Assembly: GCA_017629035.1 (NCBI GenBank)
Contig: JAGBXX010000012.1
Location: 1-64,000 of the forward strand
Length of the DNA: 64,000 nucleotides
Source of the DNA: Alistipes sp.
GTDB lineage: Bacteria > Bacteroidota > Bacteroidia > Bacteroidales > Rikenellaceae
Direction: 5' to 3'
The translations under genes and the position numbers were made by a program. Positions 18,971-27,714 of this stretch are shown here, piece by piece; within the stretch, counting starts at the first letter, position 1; each line of letters starts with the position of its first letter. The notes under the pieces are model-generated. The model searched no databases and was not told the DNA's origin. It saw only the letters and a list, made by a program, of their open reading frames with translations.

Positions 18971-19531
18971 TTAGATCTTGTTTATAGAGCGTACTGGAGC
19001 GATCTTCTCAAGGCGTGCTGCGCCACCAAGATCCTCTATCTCAACGATAAAGACAAACTCACGCACCTTGATACCATACTCCTTGCCATCGAGCACAACT
19101 ACCGAGTTCTCCAACGACTGAGCAAGACCCTCGGCAGTACCACCTGTGGCCAGTACATCGTCCAGGATTGTAACCTCAAACTTGTCGCCCGAGAGTCTGC
19201 CAGCAGCGATATCGCTGAGGCGGTAGTAGAGCTTATCAAAGCCATACTCCTTCTCGATGAGCACCTCGTGCAGGTCGCCCTCGGCAAATGGGAGCTTGCC
19301 GCTCTTGCGAACAGGGATAATATTCTCCACATGGTCGCACTCCGTGAGAAGAGGGGCTGCAAACAAGAAACCACGAGCCTCGGGAGCAACGATATTGGCT
19401 GTAGAACATGCCTCGCCAATACGAGCTATGAGCTCCTTATAGATAGCCTTATTCTGCAAAAATGGGATAATATCGACAAACACGATACCCTCTTTAGGGA
19501 AATCTTTGTAGTATTTAAGTACCTCTTTCAT
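18971..19531 (-). CDS. apt: Adenine phosphoribosyltransferase
   Basis: Salvages adenine to AMP using PRPP. The 186 residues match the family. The PRPP-binding motif is VTILDDVLATGGTA, and the GIVFVDIIPFLQ and EARGFLFAAPL segments belong to the type I phosphoribosyltransferase fold and adenine pocket. It is divergent from the short-chain dehydrogenase gene and probably heads a transcript with recG. Confidence 0.95.
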   Translation of the reverse strand: MKEVLKYYKDFPKEGIVFVDIIPFLQNKAIYKELIARIGEACSTANIVAPEARGFLFAAPLLTECDHVENIIPVRKSGKLPFAEGDLHEVLIEKEYGFDKLYYRLSDIAAGRLSGDKFEVTILDDVLATGGTAEGLAQSLENSVVVLDGKEYGIKVREFVFIVEIEDLGGAARLEKIAPVRSINKI

Positions 19532-19554
19532 TCTGGTTTGATTTATAAAACGTA

Positions 19555-19562
19555 CAAAGTTA
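19555..19562 (-). promoter_or_regulatory. Candidate -7 box for apt
   Basis: Reads TAACTTTG on the minus strand, 24 bases upstream of the apt ATG. It matches TAnnTTTG; no -33 element was assigned. Confidence 0.45.
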
Positions 19563-19605
19563 ATAATTTTTTGCAGTACTATGAGCGTGCAAACAATAAA
19601 TTTTA

Positions 19606-19613
19606 TAAATTTG
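19606..19613 (+). promoter_or_regulatory. Candidate -7 box for the short-chain dehydrogenase
   Basis: TAAATTTG matches TAnnTTTG and lies 32 bases upstream of the ATG at 19646. It supports the short start rather than the 267-codon upstream extension of the frame, which runs antisense through apt. No convincing -33 element. Confidence 0.4.
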
Positions 19614-19645
19614 TAACCAGTAAAATAGTTTTTAATCTAGACATT

Positions 19646-20392
19646 ATGAAAAAGAGAGTTCTTGTTACTGGAGCAACATCGGGAATTGGTCGTGCCACAG
19701 CACTTCGCCTGGCCGAGCCTAACACAGAGATTATAATCACAGGTCGCCGCAAGGAGCGCCTCGAAGCACTCAAACTCGAGGTCGAGGCCAAGGGTGCTGA
19801 GTGCGTAGTGCTCAACTTCGACGTACGCTCGGAGGCTGAGTGTATCGAGCACCTCAAGCCACTGGGCCGTGTCGACATTCTTATCAACAACGCAGGTCTT
19901 GCTGCGGGTCTTGAGCATATCGACAAGGGTGACTCGGCCGACTGGGATGCTATGATCGACACCAATGTCAAGGGTCTTCTCTATGTCACTAAGATCATTA
20001 GCGGCGCTATGGTCGAGGCGGGCAAGGGTGGCCACATCATCAACATCGGCTCTATCGCAGGTACTGAGCCCTATGAAAATGGTGCTGTATACTGCGCATC
20101 GAAGCACGCCGTACACGCCATTTCACAGGCTATGCGTGCCGACTTGCTCTCGGCAGGCATCAAGGTTGGCGAGGTGCGCCCAGGCATGGTTGAGACAGAG
20201 TTCTCTGAGGTACGTTTCCACGGCGACAAGCAGCGTGCAGCAGGCGTTTACAATGGCGTAGAGGCTCTTCAGGGCGAGGATATTGCCGAGGCTATCCACT
20301 GGATGCTCAACCTCCCAGCACACATGAACGTAAACGACATCGTGCTCATGCCAACATGCCAGGCTGGTGCATACTACACATACCGCAAATAA
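19646..20392 (+). CDS. Short-chain dehydrogenase/reductase (YdfG-like)
   Basis: A 248-residue NAD(P)-dependent oxidoreductase. The start MKKRVLVTGATSGIG is the typical family opening, with the TGxxxGIG dinucleotide motif at 8-15. The NNAG motif and the active-site Y-x-x-x-K (YCASKHA) follow. The ARG/RRKER region after the second strand suggests NADP preference. Overall it resembles YdfG-type 3-hydroxy acid or serine dehydrogenases, but the substrate is uncertain. The sialidase gene follows after 8 bases, implying one transcript, though no functional link is obvious. Confidence 0.88.
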   Translation: MKKRVLVTGATSGIGRATALRLAEPNTEIIITGRRKERLEALKLEVEAKGAECVVLNFDVRSEAECIEHLKPLGRVDILINNAGLAAGLEHIDKGDSADWDAMIDTNVKGLLYVTKIISGAMVEAGKGGHIINIGSIAGTEPYENGAVYCASKHAVHAISQAMRADLLSAGIKVGEVRPGMVETEFSEVRFHGDKQRAAGVYNGVEALQGEDIAEAIHWMLNLPAHMNVNDIVLMPTCQAGAYYTYRK

Positions 20393-20400
20393 TTGATACT

Positions 20401-21735
20401 ATGAGAAATAGAATCATGTTATCGCTGGCCTCACTCCTCTGCATCTCGAGCCTTGCGTATGGATGCACAGAGCCCAACGAGCCACATGTAGAGCCTACAC
20501 CCGAGACTCCTGCAGCAGGACGCTTCGAGGTGTTCCAAATGCCTACACCCACCGAGGGTGACATTCCCTATCGTATCCCTGCACTCGCAGCGACACAGGA
20601 TGGCACTCTTGTGGCTGTTTCGGACTACCGACACAGCGGAACAGATATTGGCGTTACGAACTATGGCCGCATCGACCTGCACTACCGCCTCTCGTATGAC
20701 AACGGCAACACCTGGACCGAGGTGATGCCACTCATTGAGGGTAAGGGTGCAGAGGCTACCGACTTTATGAGCGTAGGCTATGGCGACCCATGTATTGTGG
20801 CTGATAGAGAGTCGGATAGAGTCTTGATGATGTCGTGCGCAGGCAACGTATCGTTCCAGAATGGCACACGCCAGAATCACCAGTGCATAGCACGCTTCTA
20901 CAGCGAGGATGGTGGCAAAACATGGGGTGCTCCCGAGGATATTGCTGAGAGCATATACTCGCAGTTCGACGCATCGAAATATGGTCCTGTGCGCTCGATG
21001 TTCGTGGCCTCGGGTCGCATCATGCAGAGCCGCACAACGAAGATTGGATCGTACTACCGCCTATACTGCGCTGTGCTCATACGTGATCGAAGCGCTAAGC
21101 ACATGAACTATGTCCTCTACTCCGACAACTTCGGCGAGAGTTGGAGCGTGCTCGGCAACATTGACACCCCAGGCGTCTACAACACTGCCGACGAGCCTAA
21201 GGTCGAGGAGATGCCCGATGGTCGCATTCTACTCAGCTCACGATACAACAACGGCCGCTACTACAACATGTTCACATTCAGCGATGTAGCCTCAGGCACA
21301 GGTTCATGGGACGAGGCGATATTCTCTGGTGCAGAGAACAATGGCGTGGAGGCCAAGGAGAACTCGACAAATGGCGAGGTAATGGTGGTGCCCGTGACAC
21401 GCATCGAGGATAACAAGCCAATGCACCTCTTGTTGCAGTCACTGCCACTGGGTCCCGACCGCAAGAATGTGGGTATCTACTACAAGGAGCTCGAGTCACA
21501 GGATGACTACGTTTCGACCTACGAGCTGGCAGCAGACTGGGATGGTGTGAAGCAGGTTACGACGCTCAACTCGGCATACTCAACAATGATCTGGCAGAGG
21601 GACAACCGCCTCGGCTTCCTCTACGAGGAGGAGACCTATGGCAAGAGCAATTTTGCCTACGGAGGCTACACCATTGTCTACGAGTGTTTCGACATTGAGA
21701 GCCTTACTGAGGGCAAATATAGCTACCGCAAGTAG
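20401..21735 (+). CDS. Exo-alpha-sialidase, GH33 type, probable lipoprotein
   Basis: Removes terminal sialic acid from host glycans. The start at 20401 gives a signal ending in LAYGC with Cys22 as a possible lipid site, then a Glu/Pro-rich tether. The arginine motif YRIP is at 57-60, and three Asp-box repeats are visible: SYDNGNTW (98-105), SEDGGKTW (168-175) and SDNFGESW (241-248). Length (444) fits a single catalytic beta propeller without an extra lectin domain. The lipobox is not perfect, so outer membrane anchoring is likely but not certain. No nan catabolic genes are nearby, so the released sugar may be used to expose other glycans or be fed elsewhere. Confidence 0.88.
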   Translation: MRNRIMLSLASLLCISSLAYGCTEPNEPHVEPTPETPAAGRFEVFQMPTPTEGDIPYRIPALAATQDGTLVAVSDYRHSGTDIGVTNYGRIDLHYRLSYDNGNTWTEVMPLIEGKGAEATDFMSVGYGDPCIVADRESDRVLMMSCAGNVSFQNGTRQNHQCIARFYSEDGGKTWGAPEDIAESIYSQFDASKYGPVRSMFVASGRIMQSRTTKIGSYYRLYCAVLIRDRSAKHMNYVLYSDNFGESWSVLGNIDTPGVYNTADEPKVEEMPDGRILLSSRYNNGRYYNMFTFSDVASGTGSWDEAIFSGAENNGVEAKENSTNGEVMVVPVTRIEDNKPMHLLLQSLPLGPDRKNVGIYYKELESQDDYVSTYELAADWDGVKQVTTLNSAYSTMIWQRDNRLGFLYEEETYGKSNFAYGGYTIVYECFDIESLTEGKYSYRK

Positions 21736-21755
21736 GTATTTGTTACACAAATAGA

Positions 21756-21784
21756 TTGATTTATCGATTTTTGTATTACCTTTG
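21756..21784 (+). promoter_or_regulatory. Promoter for the porin gene
   Basis: TTG at 21756-21758, an 18-base spacer and TACCTTTG at 21777-21784 give a good Bacteroidota -33/-7 pair. The ATG follows 67 bases after the box, leaving a leader of about 60 nt. Confidence 0.6.
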
Positions 21785-21851
21785 CGCCCTCGCAAGATTT
21801 AAGGACAACAATTATTAACCAAAATTTTGGGGATACCCAGATTGTTTAAGT

Positions 21852-22919
21852 ATGAAGAAAACAACTCTCTCGCTTCGTGCGTTTTTTGTGCTCTGCATGG
21901 CGCTTATGACCTTTGGTTATGCGCAGGCTCAGGAGCAGAACGAGATCTTTAAGCTCGGTGTTGAAGCCCGTTTCGACTGGCTCAACCAGACTCTCGACGG
22001 CAACAAGGTTGACGCAGGCTCGGGCTTCAAGGTGCGCTACTTCAACCTCCGCATGGATGGTCAGATCTCGCCTAAGTTCAGCTACTCATGGCGTCAGCGC
22101 TTCAACCGTGCTAACTCTATCAGCGAATTTGCACAGAACACCGACTGGCTTCACCTCACCTACAAGCCTACGGAGAACTGGGCAATCTCGGCAGGTAAGC
22201 AGGTATTGATGATTGGTGGCTGGGAGTACGACCGTGCACCTATCGAGCTCTACTTCTGCTCGGAGTTCTGGAACAATGTGAACTGCTATCAGATTGGTGC
22301 AAGCGTTGCCTACACAACAAACTCTGGCAACGACACCATCCTCTTCCAGGCATGCCAGAGCCCTTACGACACAACATTGTCGAGCGTTGACTACTACGCC
22401 TACAACCTCTACTGGTCAGGCTCACACGGCTGCTTCACTGCGCTCTACTCATTGAACTTCATGCAGTATGCACCAGGCAAGTATGACAAATACATCGCTC
22501 TTGGTAACCAGTTTAAGTTTGGCGATGCTACTATCCAGCTCGACTTGATGAACCGTGGTCCTAAGGGCAAGGATCTCTTGTTCGACAACTTCTCGATCAT
22601 GGGTGAGTTCTCGTATATGATTGCCAACCAGGTGAACGTATTTGCTAAGGCTACATACGACAAGATTGGCAACAGCTCAGTATTGGCCTCAGGCCTCGTT
22701 CCAGGCACAGAGCTTACACGTGTAGGTGGTGGTGTGGAGTACTACCCTATGGGTAACCGCAACGTGCGCCTCCACGCAGCCTATGCTCACACATTTGGTC
22801 TAAACACCAACATTGATGGTACTGCCCTCGACAAGCTCGGCTACCTCACCGTAGGTCTTACTTGGAAGATCGACATCATGTCGGCTGCAGAGCGCTTTGT
22901 AAACAAGGTTAGAAAGTAA
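21852..22919 (+). CDS. Outer membrane porin (porin O/P-like)
   Basis: A 355-residue beta barrel with a signal peptide (cleavage near YAQAQ). Alternating aromatic and polar residues in short strands, a strand with the pattern FKVRYFNLRMDG near the start, and a Leu/Trp-rich last strand (LGYLTVGLTWKIDI) point to a 16-strand porin of the phosphate-selective O/P type. The solute is unknown. The Gate-domain membrane protein follows by 20 bases, so the two may form an uptake pair across the outer and inner membranes. Confidence 0.75.
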   Translation: MKKTTLSLRAFFVLCMALMTFGYAQAQEQNEIFKLGVEARFDWLNQTLDGNKVDAGSGFKVRYFNLRMDGQISPKFSYSWRQRFNRANSISEFAQNTDWLHLTYKPTENWAISAGKQVLMIGGWEYDRAPIELYFCSEFWNNVNCYQIGASVAYTTNSGNDTILFQACQSPYDTTLSSVDYYAYNLYWSGSHGCFTALYSLNFMQYAPGKYDKYIALGNQFKFGDATIQLDLMNRGPKGKDLLFDNFSIMGEFSYMIANQVNVFAKATYDKIGNSSVLASGLVPGTELTRVGGGVEYYPMGNRNVRLHAAYAHTFGLNTNIDGTALDKLGYLTVGLTWKIDIMSAAERFVNKVRK

Positions 22920-22939
22920 TCACTTAAAACTTAAATTAT

Positions 22940-24559
22940 ATGGAGAATCAAAACAAGGGTATTAAGAAGTACCTCGCAGGTATCTTCTGCCTTATTATCG
23001 TTGTTGGCATCTTCGGTGGTATTGGCTCAGTGATGGGCACAGCTAACATGCTCAACACCATCATGAAGACTGCACACGACTTGTTGCTCAACACCGTATT
23101 CTACCTCATGGCTATCTGTGTTATCACAGGTGCTCTCGGTCGTATCTTCGTTGAGTTTGGTGTGGTAAGCCTCTTGGAGCGTATGTTGCGCCCATTGATG
23201 AAGCCACTCTTCAACCTCCCAGGTGTTGCGTCGCTTGGTGCCGTGATGACATTCCTCTCGGACAACCCAGCAATCATCTCGCTTGCTAAGGACAAGCGTT
23301 TTAGCACCTACTTCAAGAAGTTCCAGTTTATCTCGTTGACAAACTTCGGTACTGCTTTTGGTATGGGCTTGCTTGTTATCGTCTTCATGATCTCGCAGGG
23401 TTTCTTCGTTGAGCCATTCATCGGTTTGGCAGGTGCTGTTATCGGCTGTATCTGCTCAACACGCCTCATGCAGCGCTTCATCGTTAAGGAGCACCCTGAG
23501 TTCAAGGAGGAGTTCGCAGCAGTTCTCGACGAGAATGATATGAAGGACGAGGAGTCGGTTAAGGAGACTTCGATGTTTACTCGCATCCTCAACTCATTGC
23601 TCGACGGTGGTAAGACTGGTGTTGACGTAGGTCTTTCAATCATCCCAGGTGTGTTGATCATCTCTACATTGGTGATGATCCTCACATTCACTACTGGCGA
23701 CAACGGCGTATACGACGGTGCTGCTTACGAGGGCGTTGGTTTCTTGCCTTGGATCTTCGGTAAGATCAACATCGTATTCGAGTGGTTGTTCGGTTTCGAG
23801 CACCCAGCACTCATGGCCTTCCCTATCACTGCTCTTGGTGCAGTAGGTGCTGCTTTGGGTCTTATCCCAGGCTTCATCCAGGAGGGTTGGATCGATGGTA
23901 ACGCTATCGCAGTATTCACAGCTATCGGTATGTGCTGGAGCGGCTACTTGAGCACTCACACAGCTATGCTCGATGCTCTTGGCTACCGCAAGCTCACATC
24001 TAAGGCTATCTTGGCTCACACCGTGGGTGGTCTTGTTGCTGCTGTATCGGCACACATTATCTTCTTGCTCTACACTCTCGCATTTGGTACTCCATCAACA
24101 TTCGAGGGTGGTGCAGACCGCTACACTACAGCCTCATCGCCTGTTGTTATCGAGTTCGTTAGCGACAACCAGGTGCGTGTTGGCGACCGCGTCTTTACCG
24201 ATGAGGAGGGCGACACTCCAGAGGAGGAGGGCTCACTTGCTCAAGTGATCAAGGATATGCTTATCAAGAACCACGAGATGGTAGAGGTTGTTGATGGTCA
24301 GAAGATCAATGCTGCAGGCTTTATCGCTGCCGATAAGCTCCCAGCAGAGTCACACGAGAGCCTTATGGAGGAGGTTCAGGCTGGCTTCAACATGTACTGC
24401 GACCATATTGCTAAGAGTATGTACGACGGCCGCACTGTAAGCGAGCTTACAGAGGAGGAGAAGGCTAAGCTCGACGAGGCTATCCCATTCCAGTTTAATG
24501 GTGCTGAGGAGACTCCTGCTGAGGCTAAGGCTACTACCGAGGCTGAGGCTGCTGAGTAA
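22940..24559 (+). CDS. Gate-domain (nucleoside-recognition-like) multi-pass membrane protein
   Basis: A 539-residue inner membrane protein with about ten hydrophobic helices. It resembles the CD0519/CD1768 family with a Gate (nucleoside recognition) domain: the GVASLGAVMTFLSDNPAIISLA segment region (85-106) and the later GLIPGFIQEGWIDGNA stretch are characteristic. An acidic soluble domain of about 150 residues rich in Glu and Ala closes the protein. A transport role, perhaps for a nucleoside or small organic acid, is inferred from the domain and the adjacent porin; it is not shown by the sequence. Confidence 0.7.
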   Translation: MENQNKGIKKYLAGIFCLIIVVGIFGGIGSVMGTANMLNTIMKTAHDLLLNTVFYLMAICVITGALGRIFVEFGVVSLLERMLRPLMKPLFNLPGVASLGAVMTFLSDNPAIISLAKDKRFSTYFKKFQFISLTNFGTAFGMGLLVIVFMISQGFFVEPFIGLAGAVIGCICSTRLMQRFIVKEHPEFKEEFAAVLDENDMKDEESVKETSMFTRILNSLLDGGKTGVDVGLSIIPGVLIISTLVMILTFTTGDNGVYDGAAYEGVGFLPWIFGKINIVFEWLFGFEHPALMAFPITALGAVGAALGLIPGFIQEGWIDGNAIAVFTAIGMCWSGYLSTHTAMLDALGYRKLTSKAILAHTVGGLVAAVSAHIIFLLYTLAFGTPSTFEGGADRYTTASSPVVIEFVSDNQVRVGDRVFTDEEGDTPEEEGSLAQVIKDMLIKNHEMVEVVDGQKINAAGFIAADKLPAESHESLMEEVQAGFNMYCDHIAKSMYDGRTVSELTEEEKAKLDEAIPFQFNGAEETPAEAKATTEAEAAE

Positions 24560-24578
24560 GCAGATTGCAAATAGAACG

Positions 24579-24618
24579 AATAAGGGCTGCCCACTGAGGA
24601 CAGCCCTTATTTTTTTTC
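24579..24618. terminator. Bidirectional terminator
   Basis: AATAAGGGCTG (24579-24589) pairs perfectly with CAGCCCTTATT (24601-24611) around an 11-base loop, followed by a run of eight T on the plus strand. It separates the Gate-domain gene from the convergent barrel gene. Confidence 0.85.
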
Positions 24619-24629
24619 ATATCGTCGTC

Positions 24630-25253
24630 TTAGAATGAGATACCGAAACCGAGGTAGACAGACTGGTTGAGCTTCTTGAACTTAACCTTGCTATTTGGCA
24701 AGGCGAAATCACCACCATGAGGACGTGGGTTAAGCATCAGTGCCTGGTAGCCAAGAATAATGTCGTACTTGAGCTTGCTATCTGGCGACTGGAGGCGAAC
24801 TCCGACACCACCCTCACCAAGAGCACCAAAGCGCATACCATTGTTAAATAGCACGTTAGTACCCACGTTCACAAAGTTAAACAAGCAGTTCTTGCGAGTG
24901 CCATAGAAGTAGCGAGCCGTAACAGCTACGGGCATAACCGTGTAGTTGTACTGCATCTGCGCACCGAGCTCAAGGCCGAGCCTCCAGTTGTTGTTGATGA
25001 AGTAACCACCATTGAGCATGACGTTGCCGCCAAACTTAGCCTGCGCCTGGTAGGACATCATCGCTGGGTCGTTGAAGACCTTAGAGTATGTCATATCGTA
25101 GAACACAAGGTCGAAACGTGCCTCAGCACCCCACTCCCAACCCTGGTAGTGGCGTGTCTTACGCTCAATCTCCTCCTCAGACTCACGGCGCTTAGCCTCG
25201 GCCGTAGGGATTATCATCATCGCTGCCATAAGCAGCAAAATAGCCTTCTTCAT
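24630..25253 (-). CDS. Outer membrane beta-barrel protein of unknown function
   Basis: A 207-residue exported protein: signal peptide of about 20 residues, a short basic/acidic segment (KRRESEEEIERKTRH), then strands of an eight-strand-like barrel ending in the aromatic strand SVYLGFGISF, the usual outer membrane insertion signal. No enzyme motif was seen. It lies 39 bases after galE and may be co-transcribed. Confidence 0.65.
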   Translation of the reverse strand: MKKAILLLMAAMMIIPTAEAKRRESEEEIERKTRHYQGWEWGAEARFDLVFYDMTYSKVFNDPAMMSYQAQAKFGGNVMLNGGYFINNNWRLGLELGAQMQYNYTVMPVAVTARYFYGTRKNCLFNFVNVGTNVLFNNGMRFGALGEGGVGVRLQSPDSKLKYDIILGYQALMLNPRPHGGDFALPNSKVKFKKLNQSVYLGFGISF

Positions 25254-25292
25254 AATTTATCATTTAATGGTTATAACGAACAGCAGGTGCTG

Positions 25293-26312
25293 TTATTGTC
25301 TTACATGTTTCTCCCACTCCCACGCAGCACGCAGCGTGTCAAGCAACTCACGCTCTGCACGCCAACCAAGCTCCTGGTTAGCAAGTGTAGTGTCGGCCCA
25401 TACTGCAGTCACGTCGCCCGCACGACGTGGTGCCACTTTATAATTGAGTTTCAAGTCGTTAGCCTGCTCAAAGCCACGCACAAGCTCGAATACCGACACT
25501 GGGCGGCCTGTGCCGATGTTAAATATCTCGTAGCGCTGCTTACTGCCACCACTCACCATGCGCTCAACAGCCACAACATGGGCACGTGCCAGGTCAACAA
25601 CGTCGATATAGTCACGCAGGCAAGAGCCATCGGGGGTATCGTAATCGTCGCCAAAGATACTCAAGCACTCACGTATGCCCGCAGCCGTCTGCGTGATGTA
25701 GGGTACAAGGTTGTTGGGCACGCCTCGTGGCAGCTCGCCAATGAGTGCTGAGGGGTGCGCACCAATAGGGTTGAAGTAGCGCAGCGCAATGCCGGCAAGG
25801 TTCTGGTTTGCTGCAACCATATCTCTGAGAATATCCTCGGCCATCTGCTTAGTATTGCCATAGGGCGAGGTGGCAGGCTTGCGTGGTGTGTGCTCGGTTA
25901 CGGGCAGCACGTCGGCATCACCATAGACCGTAGCCGACGATGAGAACAATACATTCTTGCGTCCAAACTCTGTCATGAGCTCAAGGATGGTGACAAACGA
26001 GAGAATGTTGTTGCGATAGTACTTCGCAGGCTCGGCAACCGACTCACCCACAGCCTTATAGGCAGCAAAGTGAATTACCGAGTTGAACTCATGCTCCTGG
26101 AATACTTTGCGCATAGCCTCCTTGTCGCAGCAGTCTGCCTCGATAAACTTTGGCTCCACGCCAGTAATCTTGCGAATACCCTCCAACGACGAGCGATCGC
26201 TATTCGAGAGATTGTCGACAACGATAACCTCGTAGCCAGCATTTATCAACTCCACAGTGGTGTGCGAGCCGATATATCCCGCACCACCAGTGACCAATAC
26301 CCTATTGTTCAT
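25293..26312 (-). CDS. galE: UDP-glucose 4-epimerase
   Basis: Interconverts UDP-glucose and UDP-galactose (possibly also the N-acetyl forms) for glycan synthesis and galactose use. The 339 residues match the family. The NAD motif GGAGYIGSH is at 8-16, the catalytic Ser lies in SSSATVYG, and the Y-x-x-x-K pair is YGNTK. A -7 box overlaps the region 29-36 bases upstream of the ATG. Confidence 0.96.
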   Translation of the reverse strand: MNNRVLVTGGAGYIGSHTTVELINAGYEVIVVDNLSNSDRSSLEGIRKITGVEPKFIEADCCDKEAMRKVFQEHEFNSVIHFAAYKAVGESVAEPAKYYRNNILSFVTILELMTEFGRKNVLFSSSATVYGDADVLPVTEHTPRKPATSPYGNTKQMAEDILRDMVAANQNLAGIALRYFNPIGAHPSALIGELPRGVPNNLVPYITQTAAGIRECLSIFGDDYDTPDGSCLRDYIDVVDLARAHVVAVERMVSGGSKQRYEIFNIGTGRPVSVFELVRGFEQANDLKLNYKVAPRRAGDVTAVWADTTLANQELGWRAERELLDTLRAAWEWEKHVRQ

Positions 26313-26340
26313 AATGACATTTATTGGTTAATTCAATTTA

Positions 26341-26348
26341 CAAAGATA
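26341..26348 (-). promoter_or_regulatory. Candidate -7 box for galE
   Basis: Reads TATCTTTG on the minus strand, 29 bases upstream of the galE ATG. Confidence 0.45.
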
Positions 26349-26399
26349 AATATTAATCTTGATTAATAGCACATTTCGGGCCATAAAAAATTTATTGAC

Positions 26400-26447
26400 T
26401 CAACAAAAGCAACTGCGACCAGACAACACCACATTGCCTGGCCGCAG
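26400..26447 (-). terminator. Strand-specific terminator of the phage-like operon
   Basis: CTGCGACCAGACAA (26413-26426) faces TTGCCTGGCCGCAG (26434-26447). In minus-strand RNA the 14 pairs are complete, two of them G-U; in plus-strand RNA those two would be A-C mismatches. The minus-strand stem is followed by TTGCTTTTGTTG. It ends the phage-derived gene block. Confidence 0.7.
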
Positions 26448-26456
26448 CCACACCTA

Positions 26457-26861
26457 CTACTTACAAACAAATAGTCTCCAGCCCTCCTCTACATCCTCAC
26501 GCAGGGCCTTTTTACCATTCTCGACCTCCGACATCGCTGCCACCACGGGGATCATATCCTGCTCTTGCTGGGTGTCGAGCGTAGCCTCGGCATCTATTCC
26601 CGAGCGCTCGGCAACAAGACGGATATAGGCCTCGGTATGGTTCTCCACCGGAGGCGCCCAGCGAGTGATCATGGCTCGGATGTTACTCAGCCCGTAGCGA
26701 CGGCGGTAGCTGTCGAGCAACACAAACATCGCACGATAGCCATAGGCCATACTCTCAAACTGCTTGAAGGCAGAGTCTTGCGATGGTCGCACCTCGCCCA
26801 CGAACTTACTTCGTGAGTGGCGAATATTGCCTGGGTTGCAGTTACGAAGACCTCTACTCAT
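26457..26861 (-). CDS. Phage lysozyme-like / structural protein P5-like protein
   Basis: A 134-residue protein opening with RGLRNCNPGNIRHS, the hallmark of a family annotated in Bacteroidetes prophages as structural protein P5, whose fold is lysozyme/transglycosylase-like. The middle resembles the AYGYRAMFVLLDSYRRRYG region of those proteins. No signal peptide. Placed next to a holin, it is best read as the endolysin of the module, though a virion-associated peptidoglycan hydrolase is also possible. Its ATG overlaps the end of the holin gene by 8 bases. Confidence 0.7.
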   Translation of the reverse strand: MSRGLRNCNPGNIRHSRSKFVGEVRPSQDSAFKQFESMAYGYRAMFVLLDSYRRRYGLSNIRAMITRWAPPVENHTEAYIRLVAERSGIDAEATLDTQQEQDMIPVVAAMSEVENGKKALREDVEEGWRLFVCK

Positions 26862-27279
26862 CGCCCACCTCCTTTCTGAGCTTGCCCCTCAGCCAGCGGC
26901 CAAGCCATACAAAGAGCTTTGACTGGCTGATTATCGAGGCATTCTCAATAAAAGACCACAGCTCTACGCCGCAGACAAAGCCCGTAAATAGGTTGGCAAG
27001 GTTGAGCTCCATGAAGCCGAGCACGCAGCAGTCAACCAGCCATGTCATGACAATGCCCGTGAGCACGAAGCATAGTTTGTAGATTGTTCGCCACGCCTTG
27101 CGGCTCTCGATGCGGAACTCCTCGCCCGACTTCTTGGCTGCAACATACGAGGCATAGATTCCCGTGACAAAGTCCACAGCAATAAACAGTGTGGCTGTGA
27201 TGATTAGAGGTGTAATTGGGCAGAGCAGTGCTGCCAGAGCGGCCACAAGGCCACTAATATACTTGGATAATATCGCCAT
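26854..27279 (-). CDS. Phage holin family protein
   Basis: A 141-residue protein with three or four hydrophobic helices (about 8-35, 67-90, 93-110) and a basic C-terminal tail (RWLRGKLRKE). The IAVDFVTGIYASYVAAKKSGE stretch, split around residues 30-50, resembles the DxxTG pattern of the Phage_holin_4 family. It would form the membrane lesion that frees the neighbouring lysozyme-like protein. Overlaps its neighbours on both sides (26 bases with the connector gene, 8 with the lysozyme-like gene), as in compact phage operons. Confidence 0.75.
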   Translation of the reverse strand: MAILSKYISGLVAALAALLCPITPLIITATLFIAVDFVTGIYASYVAAKKSGEEFRIESRKAWRTIYKLCFVLTGIVMTWLVDCCVLGFMELNLANLFTGFVCGVELWSFIENASIISQSKLFVWLGRWLRGKLRKEVGDE

Positions 27280-27712
27280 AGATAGAACAGTGGTTTAGGG
27301 GGTTAGTTTTAGGGTTATACTCGACATAGTCGTCGCCATGAGTGTTGAGATAGTCACTAAGACGACGTGAGAGGGTCGAGGCCTTGCGCCTGAGTGAGCG
27401 CACAACACCTCGTAGATGTTCGTTCTCGGCCGACGAGGCTTCGTCGTGGTGAAGCTCACGGCAACGAGAGGCAAGAAGAGGCTCGAGAATATATCGACAC
27501 CATGCAGCAAGCGCTGGGAGAACATACTCTTTACGCAGCTCCTCGTAGCCGCCCAAAGCGATAGCCTCGGCAAGTTCCTGGCCCAAAATAGGACGAATGT
27601 ACCTGCACTCCGCCTCGGCAATATCCGAGAGTGTCACCACATCACGATGCACAAGCTCCTCACGGCTAAAGGCGAGGTCAACGACCTCCTGAGGGGTAAT
27701 CATCAGATTCAT
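27254..27712 (-). CDS. Phage head-tail connector-like protein
   Basis: A 152-residue helical protein. The opening ITPQEVVDLAF and the RYIRPILGQELAEAI helix resemble DUF6712/gp6-like connector proteins of Bacteroidetes phages, which sit between portal and tail. The second half is coiled-coil-like (LRGVVRSLRRKASTLSRRL). It lies 2 bases after the portal gene. The call is by position and weak likeness. Confidence 0.55.
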   Translation of the reverse strand: MNLMITPQEVVDLAFSREELVHRDVVTLSDIAEAECRYIRPILGQELAEAIALGGYEELRKEYVLPALAAWCRYILEPLLASRCRELHHDEASSAENEHLRGVVRSLRRKASTLSRRLSDYLNTHGDDYVEYNPKTNPLNHCSIYGDIIQVY

Positions 27713-27714
27713 AG

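Noticed and set aside
18845..19645. Upstream extension of the short-chain dehydrogenase frame
   Set aside because: It runs antisense through recG and apt; the true family start MKKRVLVTGATSGIG is at 19646 with a -7 box in front.
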